Source: Oscarella lobularis
Lineage: Eukaryota > Porifera > Homoscleromorpha > Homosclerophorida > Oscarellidae
DNA length: 64,000 nt
Reading direction: 5' to 3'
Assembly (NCBI RefSeq): GCF_947507565.1
Contig: NC_089186.1
Location: forward strand, 2,294,001 to 2,358,000
The notes beneath the pieces are model-generated. The model worked only from the letters and a program-made list of their open reading frames with translations. It ran no database searches and was not told the DNA's origin. Shown here piece by piece: positions 34,601 to 46,811 of the stretch (position 1 is the stretch's first letter; each line of letters starts with the position of its first letter). Position numbers and translations under genes: made by a program.

Positions 34601-35216
34601 ATATCGAGAAAGTAGGACTCCCCACGCAGCTCTCACTTCTCCATACAAATCTCCCATAATACATAGCATACGATGGTTATTGAGTACAAGGGATTAATTA
34701 TTCGAAACGAAGTCGCAAATCGACGCGAAAAGATTTACGACGATCAGGTTCGCTATCTCGCGCATTTCGCGCATTTATGACGTCGCTTGTTGTGTCATAA
34801 TAAATAAATAGAGACGCGGTTGTTATATGTTTCGTATCGATTCGGAGCAAGTGATCGATGCGACGATGCATGGCGGATTGGCAAGGTAGCAACGTCTTTT
34901 CCTCTCCTCTCTCTCTTCGCGTTTCCTTTCTATATCAATATCTGTTTTTTCCTATGTAGATACATCAATCATTCGTGCGATCCCAATTGCGTCGCCGAAG
35001 TCGTTCAGATTGACAAAGAGAAGAAGATTATTATTATTTCGAAGCGTTTCATCAAGAAAGGCGAAGAGGTATTTCTCTCTGCTTTGCATCTTCTATACCG
35101 GTAAGGCTCTTTTCTTTTTCTAGTTGACGTACGATTACAAGTTCGAGTTTGAAACGGAAGGAAGTAAGATTTCGTGCAATTGCGGCGCTTCGTGCTGTCG
35201 AAAGTGGATGAATTAA
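28612..35216 (+). CDS. KMT2C/D-type (trithorax-related) histone H3K4 methyltransferase
   Basis: All phases agree for exons 28612-28800, 28871-28939, 28995-29570, 29785-29880, 29930-30034, 30088-31375, 31479-32497, 32641-32766, 32828-32940, 32991-33117, 33168-33293, 33345-33460, 33515-33632, 33690-33849, 33969-34105, 34175-34326, 34377-34611, 34667-34747, 34812-34885, 34960-35068 and 35124-35216, giving 1702 aa. Order: three clustered PHD fingers (ICRVCGSFGKGSDC; CENCGRNVDESKLLLCD; CPVCRVDYAENELVLRCD), an HMG-box-like segment (HPNLKKDYPEWSTRVRAIMRVWRAS), an extended PHD (RRCLLCGERGDG ... WIHLNCALWSREVYET ... CDKPLHFPCAL), FYRN (DILFRIGSIVYHSLG), FYRC (RTTRFYWSRNDPRRR), SET (YINHSCDPNCVAEVV; GEELTYDYKFEFE) and post-SET (CNCGASCCRKWMN). 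The domain set is that of KMT2C/D, catalytic core of the COMPASS-like enhancer methyltransferase. It is about a third of the vertebrate length. Its 3' exons are duplicated three times downstream. Confidence 0.93.
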
Positions 35217-35582
35217 AAAGTTGGAAGTTTTACGCGTGACTTGCGACTTGAGATGTTTTTCTATTGTCCCCGCACTAACGCTAATAACCTGAAAATACTG
35301 TTTTTGTACATAAGAACACCGATAACGCTGAAAAAAATAAGTTGAATCTTTTCCTTGAGACTAAATGGAAACGAAGGAAAAGACGAATTGGTAATAATTA
35401 CATACTTGTAGTTTTACAGTTGATTTGAATTGTGTAACGACTAAGAATAGCAGACGCAAGCGGACATCACCGACGAAAGGAATGTTGAAGAAATGAAGCA
35501 TAGTTTGAGCACTGATAAATAAAGACCGAAATGCGACTTTTTTGGAAGACGTCACGGCATAGAGCACGCTACTGCACTTTCC

Positions 35583-35634
35583 TTGACGTCACCACTATAG
35601 TCATGAGATTGAGTAAGCCGAGTGCGCATGCGTT
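35583..35634 (+). promoter_or_regulatory. ROCO copy A promoter: CRE plus NRF1-like site
   Basis: TTGACGTCACC and GTGCGCATGCG are about 35 bp apart with the flanking TCATGAGATT conserved. The same arrangement precedes copies B, C and D, showing that the promoter was copied with the gene. Confidence 0.6.
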
Positions 35635-35823
35635 TGTGTTATTCTTTGTCGCTGTCCTTCTCTTCGTCGCATAAAGGCGCCAAGCTACGTGTAAGTCGAG
35701 GCTGAGTAGTAGTGTGATCGAATGAACCGAAAACGAATTCGTAGAATCACCGACTCACGACGAAAAACGTTGTTATTCATTAATTAGTTGGCTGATTGTT
35801 GTTGGCAGAAACGCACTCCGACA

Positions 35824-38800
35824 ATGATCTCGTCCGCCATCGAGCGATTGGCCAAGATAATCGAGGAGGAAGATGAGGATGAATTGAAGAGTTTTCTTTC
35901 TACGGAAAAAGGATTTCGATCTTCGCAGGTATGGAATGGTTGCGTTTTTCATCGCTGCACAATATTGTATTCTCCTTTTCGTTAGTACAACCCCTGGTCT
36001 TCATTAATTCACTATGTGGCGGGAAGAGAGTTTGATTCGGCGGAGGAAGCCGATGATTGGCTCAGTTATGCGATTGTGCAAAAGAATCAAGACATTGAAA
36101 AGAAATCAGAAATGGTATGAATACGTTTTGGATTGGTAAATTAATTGATGCGTGGATGCAGTATGGACTCCGCCCACTTCACTGTGCGTGCGAGTGGGGA
36201 AATATTTTTGGCGTTGAATGGCTCGTCACTCACGGTGCAAATATCAACGTGAAAGACTGGGTATGACTTGGAATTGATTTTATATGGTTTCACTCATCAC
36301 TCTTCTTTAGATGAGACGTACGCCATATTCTCATGCCTGTGGAAGTTCCGTTGACACAATGAAGAAAATGGTCTATCTCGAAGAACATGGCTACATTTTG
36401 TCACAACCTGATATTGTAACAGAATTGATATCAACCCTCTCGCAACAATAACTTTTGATTTATAGGTTTGGGGAGCTCAAAATCAATTTTCGTCATCTGA
36501 AAAAGCAAATGAGATTTTTAATTATCTTGTTAATGAAAAAGGATTCAGTGTCAATGCTATTGAAGAAGAGGGGATACATGATGTCCTTTTTTTGCTACAT
36601 GTGCAATATTTGTAATAGTATGGTGGCTTCACTCCTCTGCATTCTGCCTGCGAGAATGGAAGCATTTTTGGAGTGAAATGGCTTGTGGAACACAAGGCTG
36701 ATATCAATAGCGTCGACAAGGTTAGAAGATTTCACTTGTGATACTTTTATTCTTATTTCATCTTCAGAGGGGCAGAACGCCTTTTATGTGGGCGTGTAAA
36801 AGTTCCATCGATCGTTTAGCGAAAGTTCGCTACTTGGATGAAAAAGGAGCAAACTGTCAAGCAAAAGATCACGTGAGATGTTGTTTATTTGCTACAAATT
36901 CAACAAATCGCCGTCTTTTTTATTCAGGAAGGGAAGACGGCTTTGTTTCGCGCCACCCGCTCCTCAGAGTGTGAAGATGACGAAGTGAAAGATGTTCTTC
37001 GATATCTTGTCATTGAGAAAGGCATTGATATCAACTCTGTTGATGAGGTCGCATTCTTACGATATTTTGCATTTTTATTTGTTAATCCGATTTTTAGAAG
37101 GGAAGGACACCCTTATTGTACGCATGTTATGAGCATCCTTCTTTCCTTGTCATTCAGCAACTAATTGAATTAGGAGCTGATGTCTCTGTCAGAAATAAGG
37201 TTAGTCAGAATTCTCATTTCTCAATCGTTCTCTATTCAAATCTTTGTAGAACAAACAAAATGCATTGCATATGGTTGCAGAAAGCTATTCAAGAGACGCA
37301 TCAGTTATTGATCTATTGATTAAGAATGGTGTTGACGTCACGTGTCAAGATCAGGTAACGTGATTTTCTTGTAAATTAGAGAGAATCTATAAACGTGAAT
37401 TTCAGGACGGAAAGACGCCTCATCAGGTAGCAGGGAATGGTAGAATGATTGCTCTCCTTCGACAACATTACGTACGTCATCATTTTTATTGAGTTTCTTT
37501 AGGTATTTATTTTAATAGGACGCCGCTCGATTTTCCGTTCTTCAACGAGAAAAAGTTCGTCCAGATTCAATGAAATTCTGCGTAGTAGGCAGCGAAATGG
37601 CGGGAAAAACGACGTACGTGAATTCTCTTCTTCAACTCAATCAACCCCCACCCAAAGAGAAAGATCGTACACCGGGTGTCGATATTCATAATTGTGAAAA
37701 TGAGGAAATTGGCAAAGGATCGTGGTGGGACTTTGGTGCCCAACCCACATTCCACAGCGCACATGGGCTCTTCTTTCAAAAGTCCAATACAATGTTCATT
37801 CTCATTCTTCCAATTCGAAAGAGAGACGAGATGACGTCAGAAAAAGAAAAGTGTCTTCTAGAAGAAGGCCGTTTCTGGTGCGCATTTGCCAAGGCTTCAT
37901 TAACAACGCATCTGTCTCACGTGACGTCGCTAATTCCATTTATGATAATATTCAATTTAATCGGTTTTGAAGAAAAGGCGGGAATCGGAGTGAGTTTCCA
38001 GATGAAACGAGTCGCCAGAGAGCTTCGGAAATTATTTGGCAATACGTTCAATATCGAAATTGATCACGTGATCGAAATGGATTGCAGTAAGAGCAATTCG
38101 GTTCGCATGGACGATTGTCGACAGAAGCTCAAGAAAATTCGTGAAAAAATGCTAGAGGTAATGACTCAATAATCTAAAAATCAATTTGACACATTTTGGT
38201 TTTCACAGGCAGCAAATGGCGTTCCGAAATTGTGCCACGAAATTGAGAAGCATCTCTCTATTCCGGACAAAAAGAGAAAACGTCCATTGGCCTATTTCCT
38301 GACGACTGAAGAATTCCAGAAGTTGATAGCTGAAGAGGTCAAACTCGTTCTAAACGAGGACGAGAAAAAAGTGGCCGTTGAATATCTTGACTCGTGCGGA
38401 TTAGTGAGTAATTACTATTAGTTTTGCACAGATTACTAATGTGTTTATATAGATTATTAATCTGGGTCGTCGCATCTGTGTTCGACCTCAGTGGCTGTGT
38501 CATAATGTAATCGGTCCTCTTCTCGCTCCTCCCTGGTTTCCAGTCGCCATGCAGACGGGGAAATCGGGAAAGGCGTCAAAGAGCGACATTGAATCGGCTC
38601 TGACGGCATTTGAAGACGACCTTATACACAAGGACCGTCCATCTGCATTCGTTGTGAAGGCTGACGTTGCAATTGAAGTTCTTCGCTATTTGGATCTGTG
38701 CATTGAGCTGGAAGACGAGCCTGGAATGTATCAGATTCCCGCTCTTCTCGACGATTCAATTCCTCCCGCCGCCTGGGTTAAAGATTTGACGTTGGACGTG

Positions 38801-39648
38801 TATCATGGACAACGATACGAGTGCCTCCATTCCGTCGACATCATCTCGCCGTCGTCGTTCGTCATTCTTCAATGTCGTTGCTCTCGTCTGACGAACACGA
38901 GTCAAAAGCTTTGGAAGAACGGCATCAAATTAGTGAGGATCTTTGGCAATAAAGTAATTGAGTGTCTTGTCCAATTGGGACTCAAGAAGGGACGTCATTG
39001 CATCGACGTCATCCTTCGTTGGTCCAGCAAAGTCAAATGTGACGCCGAAGCAAAGAAATTCTTTAATGAGCTAAAATCATTGATTGCTCAAGCGTGCGAG
39101 GAACGCAGTCCGGGAGTTATTCTCGATTGGTTCTATTTAGACAGTTCTCATCTGAAAGAACTTGATGAAGATCCTGCTATTTATTCGTCAGGTGAGGTCG
39201 ATCAGAAAGTCAATGAAAAGGCTCTCGATCACCTCTTGTTTTCCACTCGCCCTGAAAGACACCATCGTTCTTCTGTCAGAGATTTAGTAATCATATTCGG
39301 TTTCAGTTCAGGTATGCCTTCTCTTGACCTTTTTCTTATAAGTGTAATTGTTTTTTAGATTTTTTCCCTCCTGATGATGCTCTGGTATCTGACGATCTGA
39401 TCACGGCCTGCGCTCTCGTTGGTGAATCATTGTGGGAAAATCTGGGTGCCTCTCTTCTCAGTCGAGGTGATCTTCAATACATTCGTGAACACATTCGTCG
39501 TGACTACGCTCGTATGGTCGAAGTGTTGACAGTGTGGAACACTGCGAAATCACCTTCAGTGGGTCAGCTTCTAGGATGGTTTGAGGAGTTCGGAGTAAAC
39601 CGATTCGTTATCAAATCAAAATATGAATCACTGTGTGGTCGTAAGTAG
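35824..39648 (+). CDS. ROCO copy A: ankyrin-ROC-COR-death-domain protein, first exon lost
   Basis: Exons 35824-35928, 35986-36114, 36162-36260, 36311-36415, 36466-36570 (or 36582), 36619-36720, 36768-36872, 36928-37047, 37098-37199, 37250-37354, 37406-37471, 37519-38157, 38209-38403, 38453-39311 and 39359-39648 give about 1041 aa. Domains: one-exon ankyrin repeats (GLRPLHCACEWGN; GRTPFMWAC), a ROC GTPase with Walker A VVGSEMAGKTT and switch motif WWDFGAQ, a COR-like region starting PQWLCHNVIGPLL, and a C-terminal death domain. The layout is that of DAPK1 without its kinase. Two defects: the short first coding exon of copies B-D has lost its ATG and has a stop, so translation must start inside exon 2; and the donor after 36570 is GG instead of GT, though GT at 36583 would extend the exon in frame by four codons. 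It may be functional or decaying. Confidence 0.75.
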
Positions 39649-39840
39649 ACATCGTCTTTTTTATTGCTTTTATTTTTTTCTGAGTGGCTTGAACGTTTCA
39701 TAACTTTTTACGCAATATTTTTGTATGTTATTGTCTATCTTTTGGACACGAAATTGAATGGACATGAAAATCAGTGTGCTCAATTAAATGAATCAATGAA
39801 GGTTATTTAGCGCGCTTTGACTCATTTTGCTTTTGCGTTT

Positions 39841-40095
39841 TCTTTCGATTTTGTTAGACAGACGTCGATGATCATGCAGAAATCGATGTGACGACGAGAC
39901 AAACTGCCAACGGAAGTACACGTCAGAAGGTGAGGCCTCCTGAGGGGAAACAAGAGCAAAACCTCTCATTCACGACATTAGGAAGAAGTCCCATTGACAC
40001 AATCGGATTTCAACGAACCAAAACTAACCGAATCGATGGACGCTTTCACGGAGAACGCGTAAGATTCTCACACGAGGGCCTAATTTGTATTTGAA
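39841..40095 (+). pseudogene. Phafin (PH-FYVE) 5' fragment, copy 0
   Basis: It matches only the first two exons of the Phafin copies downstream (GAAATCGATGTGACGACGAG, CAAACTGCCAACGG), with many substitutions, and is preceded by the shared TTATTTAGCGCGCTTT element at about 39804. It then stops and KMT2-derived sequence begins. No PH core or FYVE finger remains. Confidence 0.7.
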
Positions 40096-40134
40096 GCTCG
40101 AAGAATGTCATCATAGACGCTATAGGATGAAGGG

Positions 40135-40889
40135 AAGAGAATGAGAGACGTCATTGGCCGTATAACAAGTGCACGAAAGCGCAGCAGTATCGTCGATTGA
40201 AGCAGGAGTGTCCAACGAACGTCGTATTAGGTCGATCGTTGATCGAGAGGTCTTGGGCTCTTTTCCAAACGCGATATCGAGAAAGTAGGACTCCCCACGC
40301 ACATAGCTCTCACTTCTCCATACGTAATACATATAGCATACGATGGTTATTGAGTACAAGGGATTAATTATTCGAAACGAAGTCGCAAATCGACGCGAAA
40401 AGATTTACGACGATCAGGTTGGCTATTTATGACGTCGCTCGTTGTTTTTTGACGTCATAATAAATAAATAAATAGAGACGCGGTTGTTATATGTTTCGTA
40501 TCGATTCGGAGCAAGTGATCGATGCGACGATGCACGGCGGATTGGCAAGGTAACAACGTCTTTTCCTCTTCTCTCTCTCTTCGCGTTTCCTTTTTATATC
40601 GATATCTGTTTTTCCCTATGTAGATACATCAATCATTCGTGCGATCCCAATTGCGTCGCCGAAGTCGTTCAGATTGACAAAGAGAAGAAGATTATTATTA
40701 TTTCGAAGCGTTTCATCAAGAAAGGCGAAGAGGTATTTCTCTCTGCTTTGCATCTTCTATATCGGGCGGGAGGGTAAGGCTCTTTTCTTTTTCTAGTTGA
40801 CGTACGATTACAAGTTCGAGTTTGAAACGGAAGGAAGTAAGATTTCGTGCAATTGCGGCGCTTCGTGCTGTCGAAAGTGGATGAATTAA
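40135..40889 (+). pseudogene. KMT2 SET-domain 3' fragment, copy S1
   Basis: Corresponds to the last five KMT2 exons. Exon equivalents: a damaged one at about 40147-40288, then 40337-40417, 40476-40549, 40624-40732 and 40797-40889. The last four are open and keep the NHSC and GEELTYDY motifs. The first has a 9 bp deletion and a 1 bp insertion that shifts the frame. No promoter or upstream PHD/FYR exons exist, so an independent methyltransferase is unlikely. Confidence 0.8.
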
Positions 40890-41101
40890 AAAGTCGGAAG
40901 TTTTACGCGTAACTTGAGATGTTTTTCTATTGTCCCCGCACTAACGCTAATAACCTGAAAATACAGTTTTTGTACATAAGAACACCGATAACGCTGAAAA
41001 AATAAGTTGAATGCTAGCAGAGTTTTTCCTGATGGAAGCGAAAGGTAATAATCACATACATGCAGTTTTACAGTTGATTTGAATTGTGTAATTAATTTAT
41101 C

Positions 41102-41155
41102 TGTGACGTCACCGCTTTAGTCATGAGATTCATTAAGCCGAGTGCGCATGCGTTT
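41102..41155 (+). promoter_or_regulatory. ROCO copy B promoter: CRE plus NRF1-like site
   Basis: TGTGACGTCACC and GTGCGCATGCG as in the other copies. Shortly downstream, the block GACGTCAAGCGACGTGTAAG is itself duplicated about 44 bp apart, giving two possible donors for exon 1. Confidence 0.6.
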
Positions 41156-41172
41156 ATTATTCTTTGTCCACT

Positions 41173-44100
41173 ATGACTTCGTCCTTCTCTTCGCCGCGTA
41201 AGGACGTCAAGCGACGTGTAAGTCGAGGCTCTTTGCCGCAAGAAGACGTCAAGCGACGTGTAAGTCGAGACTGAGTAGTGTGATGAACCGAAAAGGAATT
41301 CGTAGAATGACCGACTCACGACGAAAAACGTTGTTATTCATTAATTAGTTTGCTGATTGTTGTTGGCAGAAACGCACTCCGAGAATGGTCTCGTCCAAGA
41401 TCGAGCGATTGGCTAAGATAATCGAGGAGGAAGATGAAGATGAATTGGAGAGTTTTCTTTCTACAGAAAAAGGATTTCGATCTTATCAGGTATGGAATGA
41501 TCGCGTTTTTCATCGCTGCACAATATTGTATTCTCCTTTTCGTTAGTACAACCCCTGGTCTTCATTAATTCACTATGTGGCGGGAAGAGAGTTTGATTCG
41601 GCGGAGGAAGTCGATGATTGGCTCACTTATGCAATTGTGCAAATGAATCAAGACATTGAAACAGAAGTGATATGAATACGTTTTGGATTGGTAAATTAAT
41701 TGATGCGTGGATGCAGATTGGACTCCGCCCACTTGACTGTGCGTGTTTGTGGGGAAATATTTTTGGCGTTGAATGGCTCGTCACTCACGGTGCAAATTTC
41801 AACGTGGAAGACGACGTATGACGTGAAATTGATTTCATATGGTTTCACTAATCACTCTTTTTTAGTTGAGACGTACGCCATATTCTTTTGCCTGTGCAAG
41901 TTCCGTTGACACGATGAAGAAAATGGTCTATCTCGAAGAACATGGCTACATTTTGTCACCATCTGATATTGTAACAGAATTGATATCAACCCTCTCGCAA
42001 CAATAACTTTTGATTTATAGGTTTGGGGAGCTGAAAATCAATTTTCGTCATCTGAAAAAGCAAATGAGATTTTTAATTATCTTGTTAATGAAAAAGGATT
42101 GAGTGTCAATGCTATTGAAGAAAAGGTGATACATGATGTGCTTTTTTTGCTACATGTGCAATATTTGTAATAGTATGGGCACACTCCTCTGCATCGTGCC
42201 TCCGAGAATGGAAGCATTTTTGGAATGAAATGGCTTGTGGAACACAAGGCTGATATCAATAGCGTCGACGTGGTTAGAAGATTTCACTTGTGATACTTTT
42301 ATTCTTATTTCATCTTCAGGATGGCACAACGCCTTTTATGTGGGCGTGTAGAAGTTCCATCAATCGTTTAGCGAAAGTTCGCTACTGGGATGAAAAAGGA
42401 GCAAACTGTCAAGCAAAAGATCACGTGAGATGTTGTTTATTTGCTGCAAATTCAACAAATCGCCGTCTTTTTTATTCAGTATGGGAAGACGGCTTTGTCT
42501 CATGCCACCGACCCCTCAAAGTGTGAAGATGACGAAGTGAAAGATGTTCTTCGATATCTTGTCATTGAGAAAGGCATTGATATCAACTCTGTTGATAAGG
42601 TCGCATTCTTACGATATTTTGCATTTTTGTTTGTTAATCCTATTTTTAGGAGGGAGAGACACCCGTATTGTACGCATGTGAATATCATCCTTCTTTCCTT
42701 GTCATTCAGCAACTAATTGAATTAGGAGCTGATGTCTCTGTCAGAAATAAGGTTAGTCAGAATTCTCATTTCTCAATCGTTTTCTATTCAAATCTTTGTA
42801 GAAGAAACAAAATGCATTGCATATGGTTGCACAGAGCAATTCAAGCGTAGACGTATCATCAGTTATTAATCTATTGATTAAGAAGGGTGTTGACGTCACG
42901 TGTCAAGATGAGGTGACGTGATTTTCTTGTAAATTAGAGAGAATCTATAAACGTGAATTTAAGGACGGAAACACGCCTCATCAGGTGGCTGAAGATGGTG
43001 AAACAAGAGCTCTCCTTCGACAGCATTATGTACGTCATCATTTTGATTCAGTTCCCGTATGTATTTATTTCAATAGGACGCCGCTCGATTTTCCGTTCTT
43101 CAACGAGAAACGGTTCGTCCGGATTCAATTAAATTCTGCGTAGTTGGCAAAGAAATGGCGGGAAAAACGACGTACGTGAATTCTCTTCTTCGACTCAATC
43201 AACCCCCACCCAAAGAAAAAGATGCTAGAGGTAATAACTCAGTAATCTAAAAATGACTTTTTAACGCATTTTGGTTTTCACAGGCAGCAGATGGCGTTCC
43301 GAAATTATGCTACGAAATTGGGAAGCATCTCTCTATTCCGGACGAAGAGAGAGAAGATCCATTGGCCTATTTCCTGACAACTGAAGAATTTCAGAAATGG
43401 ATAGCTCTTGAGGTCAAACTCGTTCTAAACGAAGACGAGAAAAAAGTGGCTGTTGAATATCTGGACTCGTCCGGATTAGTAAGTGATTAGCATTTTCTTT
43501 GCACAGATTACTAATATGTTTATATAGATTATTAATCTTGGTCGTCGCATCTGTGTTCGACCTCAGTGGCTGTGTCATAATGTAATCGGTCCTCTTCTCG
43601 CTCCACCCTTGTTTCCGGTTGCCTTGCAGACCAGGAAATCGGGAAAGGCGTCAAAGAACGACATTAAATCGGCTCTGACGGCATTTGAAGACGACCTCAT
43701 ACACAAGGACCGTCCATCTGAATTCGTTGTGAAAACCGACGACGCAATTGAAGTTCTTCGCTATTTGGATCTGTGCATTGAGCTGGAAGACGCGCCTGGA
43801 ATGTATCAGATTCCCGCTCTTCTCGACGATTCAATTCCTCCCGCCGCCTGGGTTAAAGATTCGACGTTGGACGTGTATCGTGGCCAACGATATGAATGTA
43901 ATAAGTCAGTCGACATCATCTCACCGTCGTCGTTCGTCATTCTTCAATGTCGTTGTTCTCGTCTGACGAACACAAGTGAAGAGCTTTGGAAGAACGGCAT
44001 AAAGTTAGTGAGGATTGTCGGTAATAAAGTAATCGAGTGTCTCATCCAATTGGGAATAAAGAAGGGACGTCATTGCATTGACATCGTTTTTCGTTGGTCC

Positions 44101-44725
44101 AGCAAAGTCAGTTGCGAGGTTGAAACGAAGAAATTCTTCAATGAACTGAAATCTATGATCGCTGAAGCGTGCGATGAACGAAGTCCGGGGGTTATTCTCA
44201 ATTGGTTCTATTTAGACAGTTCTCATCTTCAGCAACTCAACGAAGATCCTGCTATTTATTTGTCAAGTGAAGTCGATCAGAAAGTCAATGCGAAGGCTTT
44301 GGATCACCTCTTGTTTTCCGCTCGACCAGAAAGACGTCATCGTTCTTCCGTCAGAGATTTAGTGATTCTATCCGCTTTCACTTCAGGTATTCATTTTTTG
44401 GCGAGTATCTTTTCTTTTTAAAAATTATTATTCAGGTACTTTTCCTCCTGATGATGCTCCGGTATCAGACGATCTGATCACAGCCTGCGCTTTTGCCAAT
44501 GAATCATTATGGGAAAGTCTCGGCGCTTCTCTCCTCAGCCGAGGCGATCTTCACTATATTCGAGAGCACTTTGATCACAACCACGCTCGTATGATCGAAG
44601 TGTTAAAATCATGGAACAATGCGAAATCACCTACAGTGGGTCAGCTTCTAGGATTGCTTGAGCTGTTTGATGTGAATCGAAGGGCAATCATGTCGAAATT
44701 TGAATTGCTGTGTGGCAGTAAGTAG
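41173..44725 (+). pseudogene. ROCO copy B with deletion of most of the GTPase domain
   Basis: Exons 41173-41217, 41370-41489, 41547-41666, 41717-41815, 41866-41970, 42021-42125, 42174-42272, 42320-42424, 42480-42599, 42650-42751, 42802-42912, 42964-43029, 43077-43230, 43284-43478, 43528-44386 and 44436-44725 correspond to those of copies C and D. The ROC exon is 154 bp instead of 633 bp: the Walker A motif remains (VVGKEMAGKTT) but everything from the switch motif on is gone. The deletion shifts the frame, and the next exon would reach a stop. Both neighbouring introns are phase 0, so skipping the damaged exon would restore an ankyrin-COR-death-domain protein. The COR/death part is still fully open. 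Confidence 0.75.
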
Positions 44726-44955
44726 ACATTGTCTTTTTTATTGTTTTTTTTATTTTGTTTATGAATGGCTGGCTGGCTTGGACGTTGCATGTAAAATTTT
44801 TTGAATGTTATTTTTTATCTTTAGGAGACGAGATTCGGTGAGGCGAATTAAAAAATCGGTGTGCTCAATTAAATGAATCAATGCAGGTTATTTAGCGCGC
44901 TTTTGCTCATTTCGCTTCTTCGTGTTTTCTTTCGATTTTGATACAAGAGAGGGCG

Positions 44956-46811
44956 ATGTTCAAGCGGAAATCGACGCGACGACAAGACAAACTGCCAACG
45001 GAAGTGCGCATCAGCAAGGTGAGGCCTCATCGAGAGGAACACGAGCCAAAAACATGGAATCCCACCTCCAGGAAGAAATCCCATTGGCTCAATCCGACTT
45101 CAACCAATCGAAAATCGCCGAAATACAAGGCCGCTTCCAGGGAGGATGCGTAAGCTTCTCGCGGGGGCCCCCATTCGTGGAAAAAAATGGAAGCTTGTGC
45201 ATTTCCGCACAGACGCTCCTAGTTCCGGGCCGAATTTTCATCCGCGAAGGAACCCTACTCAAAGTCTGTCGCCGCTGTCCAAAGCCGCGACACTTCTTCC
45301 TCTTCAACGACGTTTTGGTAATAAAAGAGCGAATGGGCGTGGCCCGATTATAGTTCTCTTTGAAAATGTGTTTATGTAGGTTTATGGGACGATATTGTCA
45401 CGTGGTCATTATGCTCAGCAACACGTGCTCACCTTGGATCAGATGTCCGTCTCATCTGAGTGTCATTTTATGCCTCAGGTCTATTCCATGGACGAAAGTC
45501 AAATCGATGAGCATTTGGGTAGGAAAATAAATAATGTTTAATGTATTTATTTATTTGTTTATAGATACTGATAATGCTTTTCAAATTAATCACACCAATA
45601 AATCGTTTCACGTTTTCGCGCCGAATTTGAGCGACAAGAACAATTGGCTATCGAATTTGAAAAAATTCATGGCAAAAGCGCAAAAAGGCCAAGGTCAAGA
45701 ATTAATTAAAACTATAAATGTTTTTAATTAATTAATTAATAATTTTAGAAAATATCCAACTTGTGACTCGCGCTGTTTGGGTCCCGGACGGAAAAGTCAC
45801 AGAATGCATGGTCTGTCGAAAAGCGAAATTCTCAACATTCAATAGAAAGGTACACATAAAAAATTGATTCTATTAATTAATCTTTTTATTTTAGCATCAC
45901 TGTCGCAATTGTGGCAAAGTCGTCTGCTCCGCGTGTTCAAGTCACAAAGTCGATCTTGTCGTCTTCCAAGGCAAGACGCCAAAACCGGGCGACGAACGTC
46001 TCGAACGCGTCTGCAACGAATGCTACAACTCGCTCGAGAAAAAATCAACCAACACCAAAGGCAAGATAAATAAATAAATAACGATTAACGCTTCTATTGT
46101 CTCTGGGACACGTGTAGCAGAAGACGTTACTTCTCCTAAATCGATTACAATAGTCGATGCGAGACCCATGGCTTCATCCAAGGTAATGATTGCATAGTTA
46201 GGGAGGGGGGCATTGAGTGGGATTCTATTGCGATTTCGTTGCCGTATGGTCGCCTAATTAGGAGGGGGAGGAAGTCCGGCTTCCCGGAATTTATTTTTTA
46301 TAGAAACCCGATCGTCCTCCGCCGCCCGCCGCTTCCGCCTCCGCCGACGCTGATGACGTCAAGACGGGTGCGTCTTTGAAATTGAATTTGAGGTCTAAAT
46401 ATATTTGGTGGATAGGAAAGGGTGATTCGGGTGATGACGTCACCTCGTCGGATTCCGACGATTCCGATCGATTGGACGACGATGATAGGGAGGAGTTGAA
46501 GACGACGCGTCGAGCATCGCTTCTCGGCGGAACGTCATGGGAACCAAGTACGTATTCAAAATAAATATATATGCTTTTCTTGGTTTTTGACGTCATAATA
46601 AATAAATAGAGACGCGATTGTTATATGTTTCGTATCGATTCGGAGCAAGTGATCGATGCGACGATGCACGGCGGATTGGCAAGGTAACAACGTCTTTTCC
46701 TCTTCTTTCTCTCTTCTCGTTTCCTTTCTATATCGATATCTGTTTTTCCCTATGTAGATACATCAATCATTCGTGCGATCCCAATTGCGTCGCCGAAGTC
46801 GTTCAGATTGA
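44956..46811 (+). CDS. Phafin-like PH-FYVE protein, copy 1, running into an out-of-frame SET fragment
   Basis: Exons 44956-45018, 45072-45149, 45213-45317, 45380-45518, 45565-45693, 45749-45849, 45895-46060, 46118-46182, 46304-46367 and 46416-46547 give 347 codons in phase. The PH domain (LLVPGRIFIREGTLLKVCRR, PRHFFLFNDVLV) and FYVE finger ([33 protein letters not shown] ... RVCNECYNSL, with the basic [9 protein letters not shown] PI3P-binding motif) match PLEKHF1/2 (Phafin). These are endosomal PI3P-binding proteins; PLEKHF1 is linked to lysosomal cell death. The intron after 46060 is GC-AG. The last donor (46548) is followed not by the Phafin exon of copy 3 but by a KMT2 exon (46610-46683). 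Spliced there, the SET exons are read out of frame, adding about 42 residues to a stop at 46811. Confidence 0.75.

Noticed and set aside
45019-45071. Frameshift in Phafin copy 1 relative to copies 2 and 3 (one base missing near 45030)
   Set aside because: The indel falls in a 53 bp GT-AG intron (45019-45071) that all copies share; the exons on both sides stay in phase.
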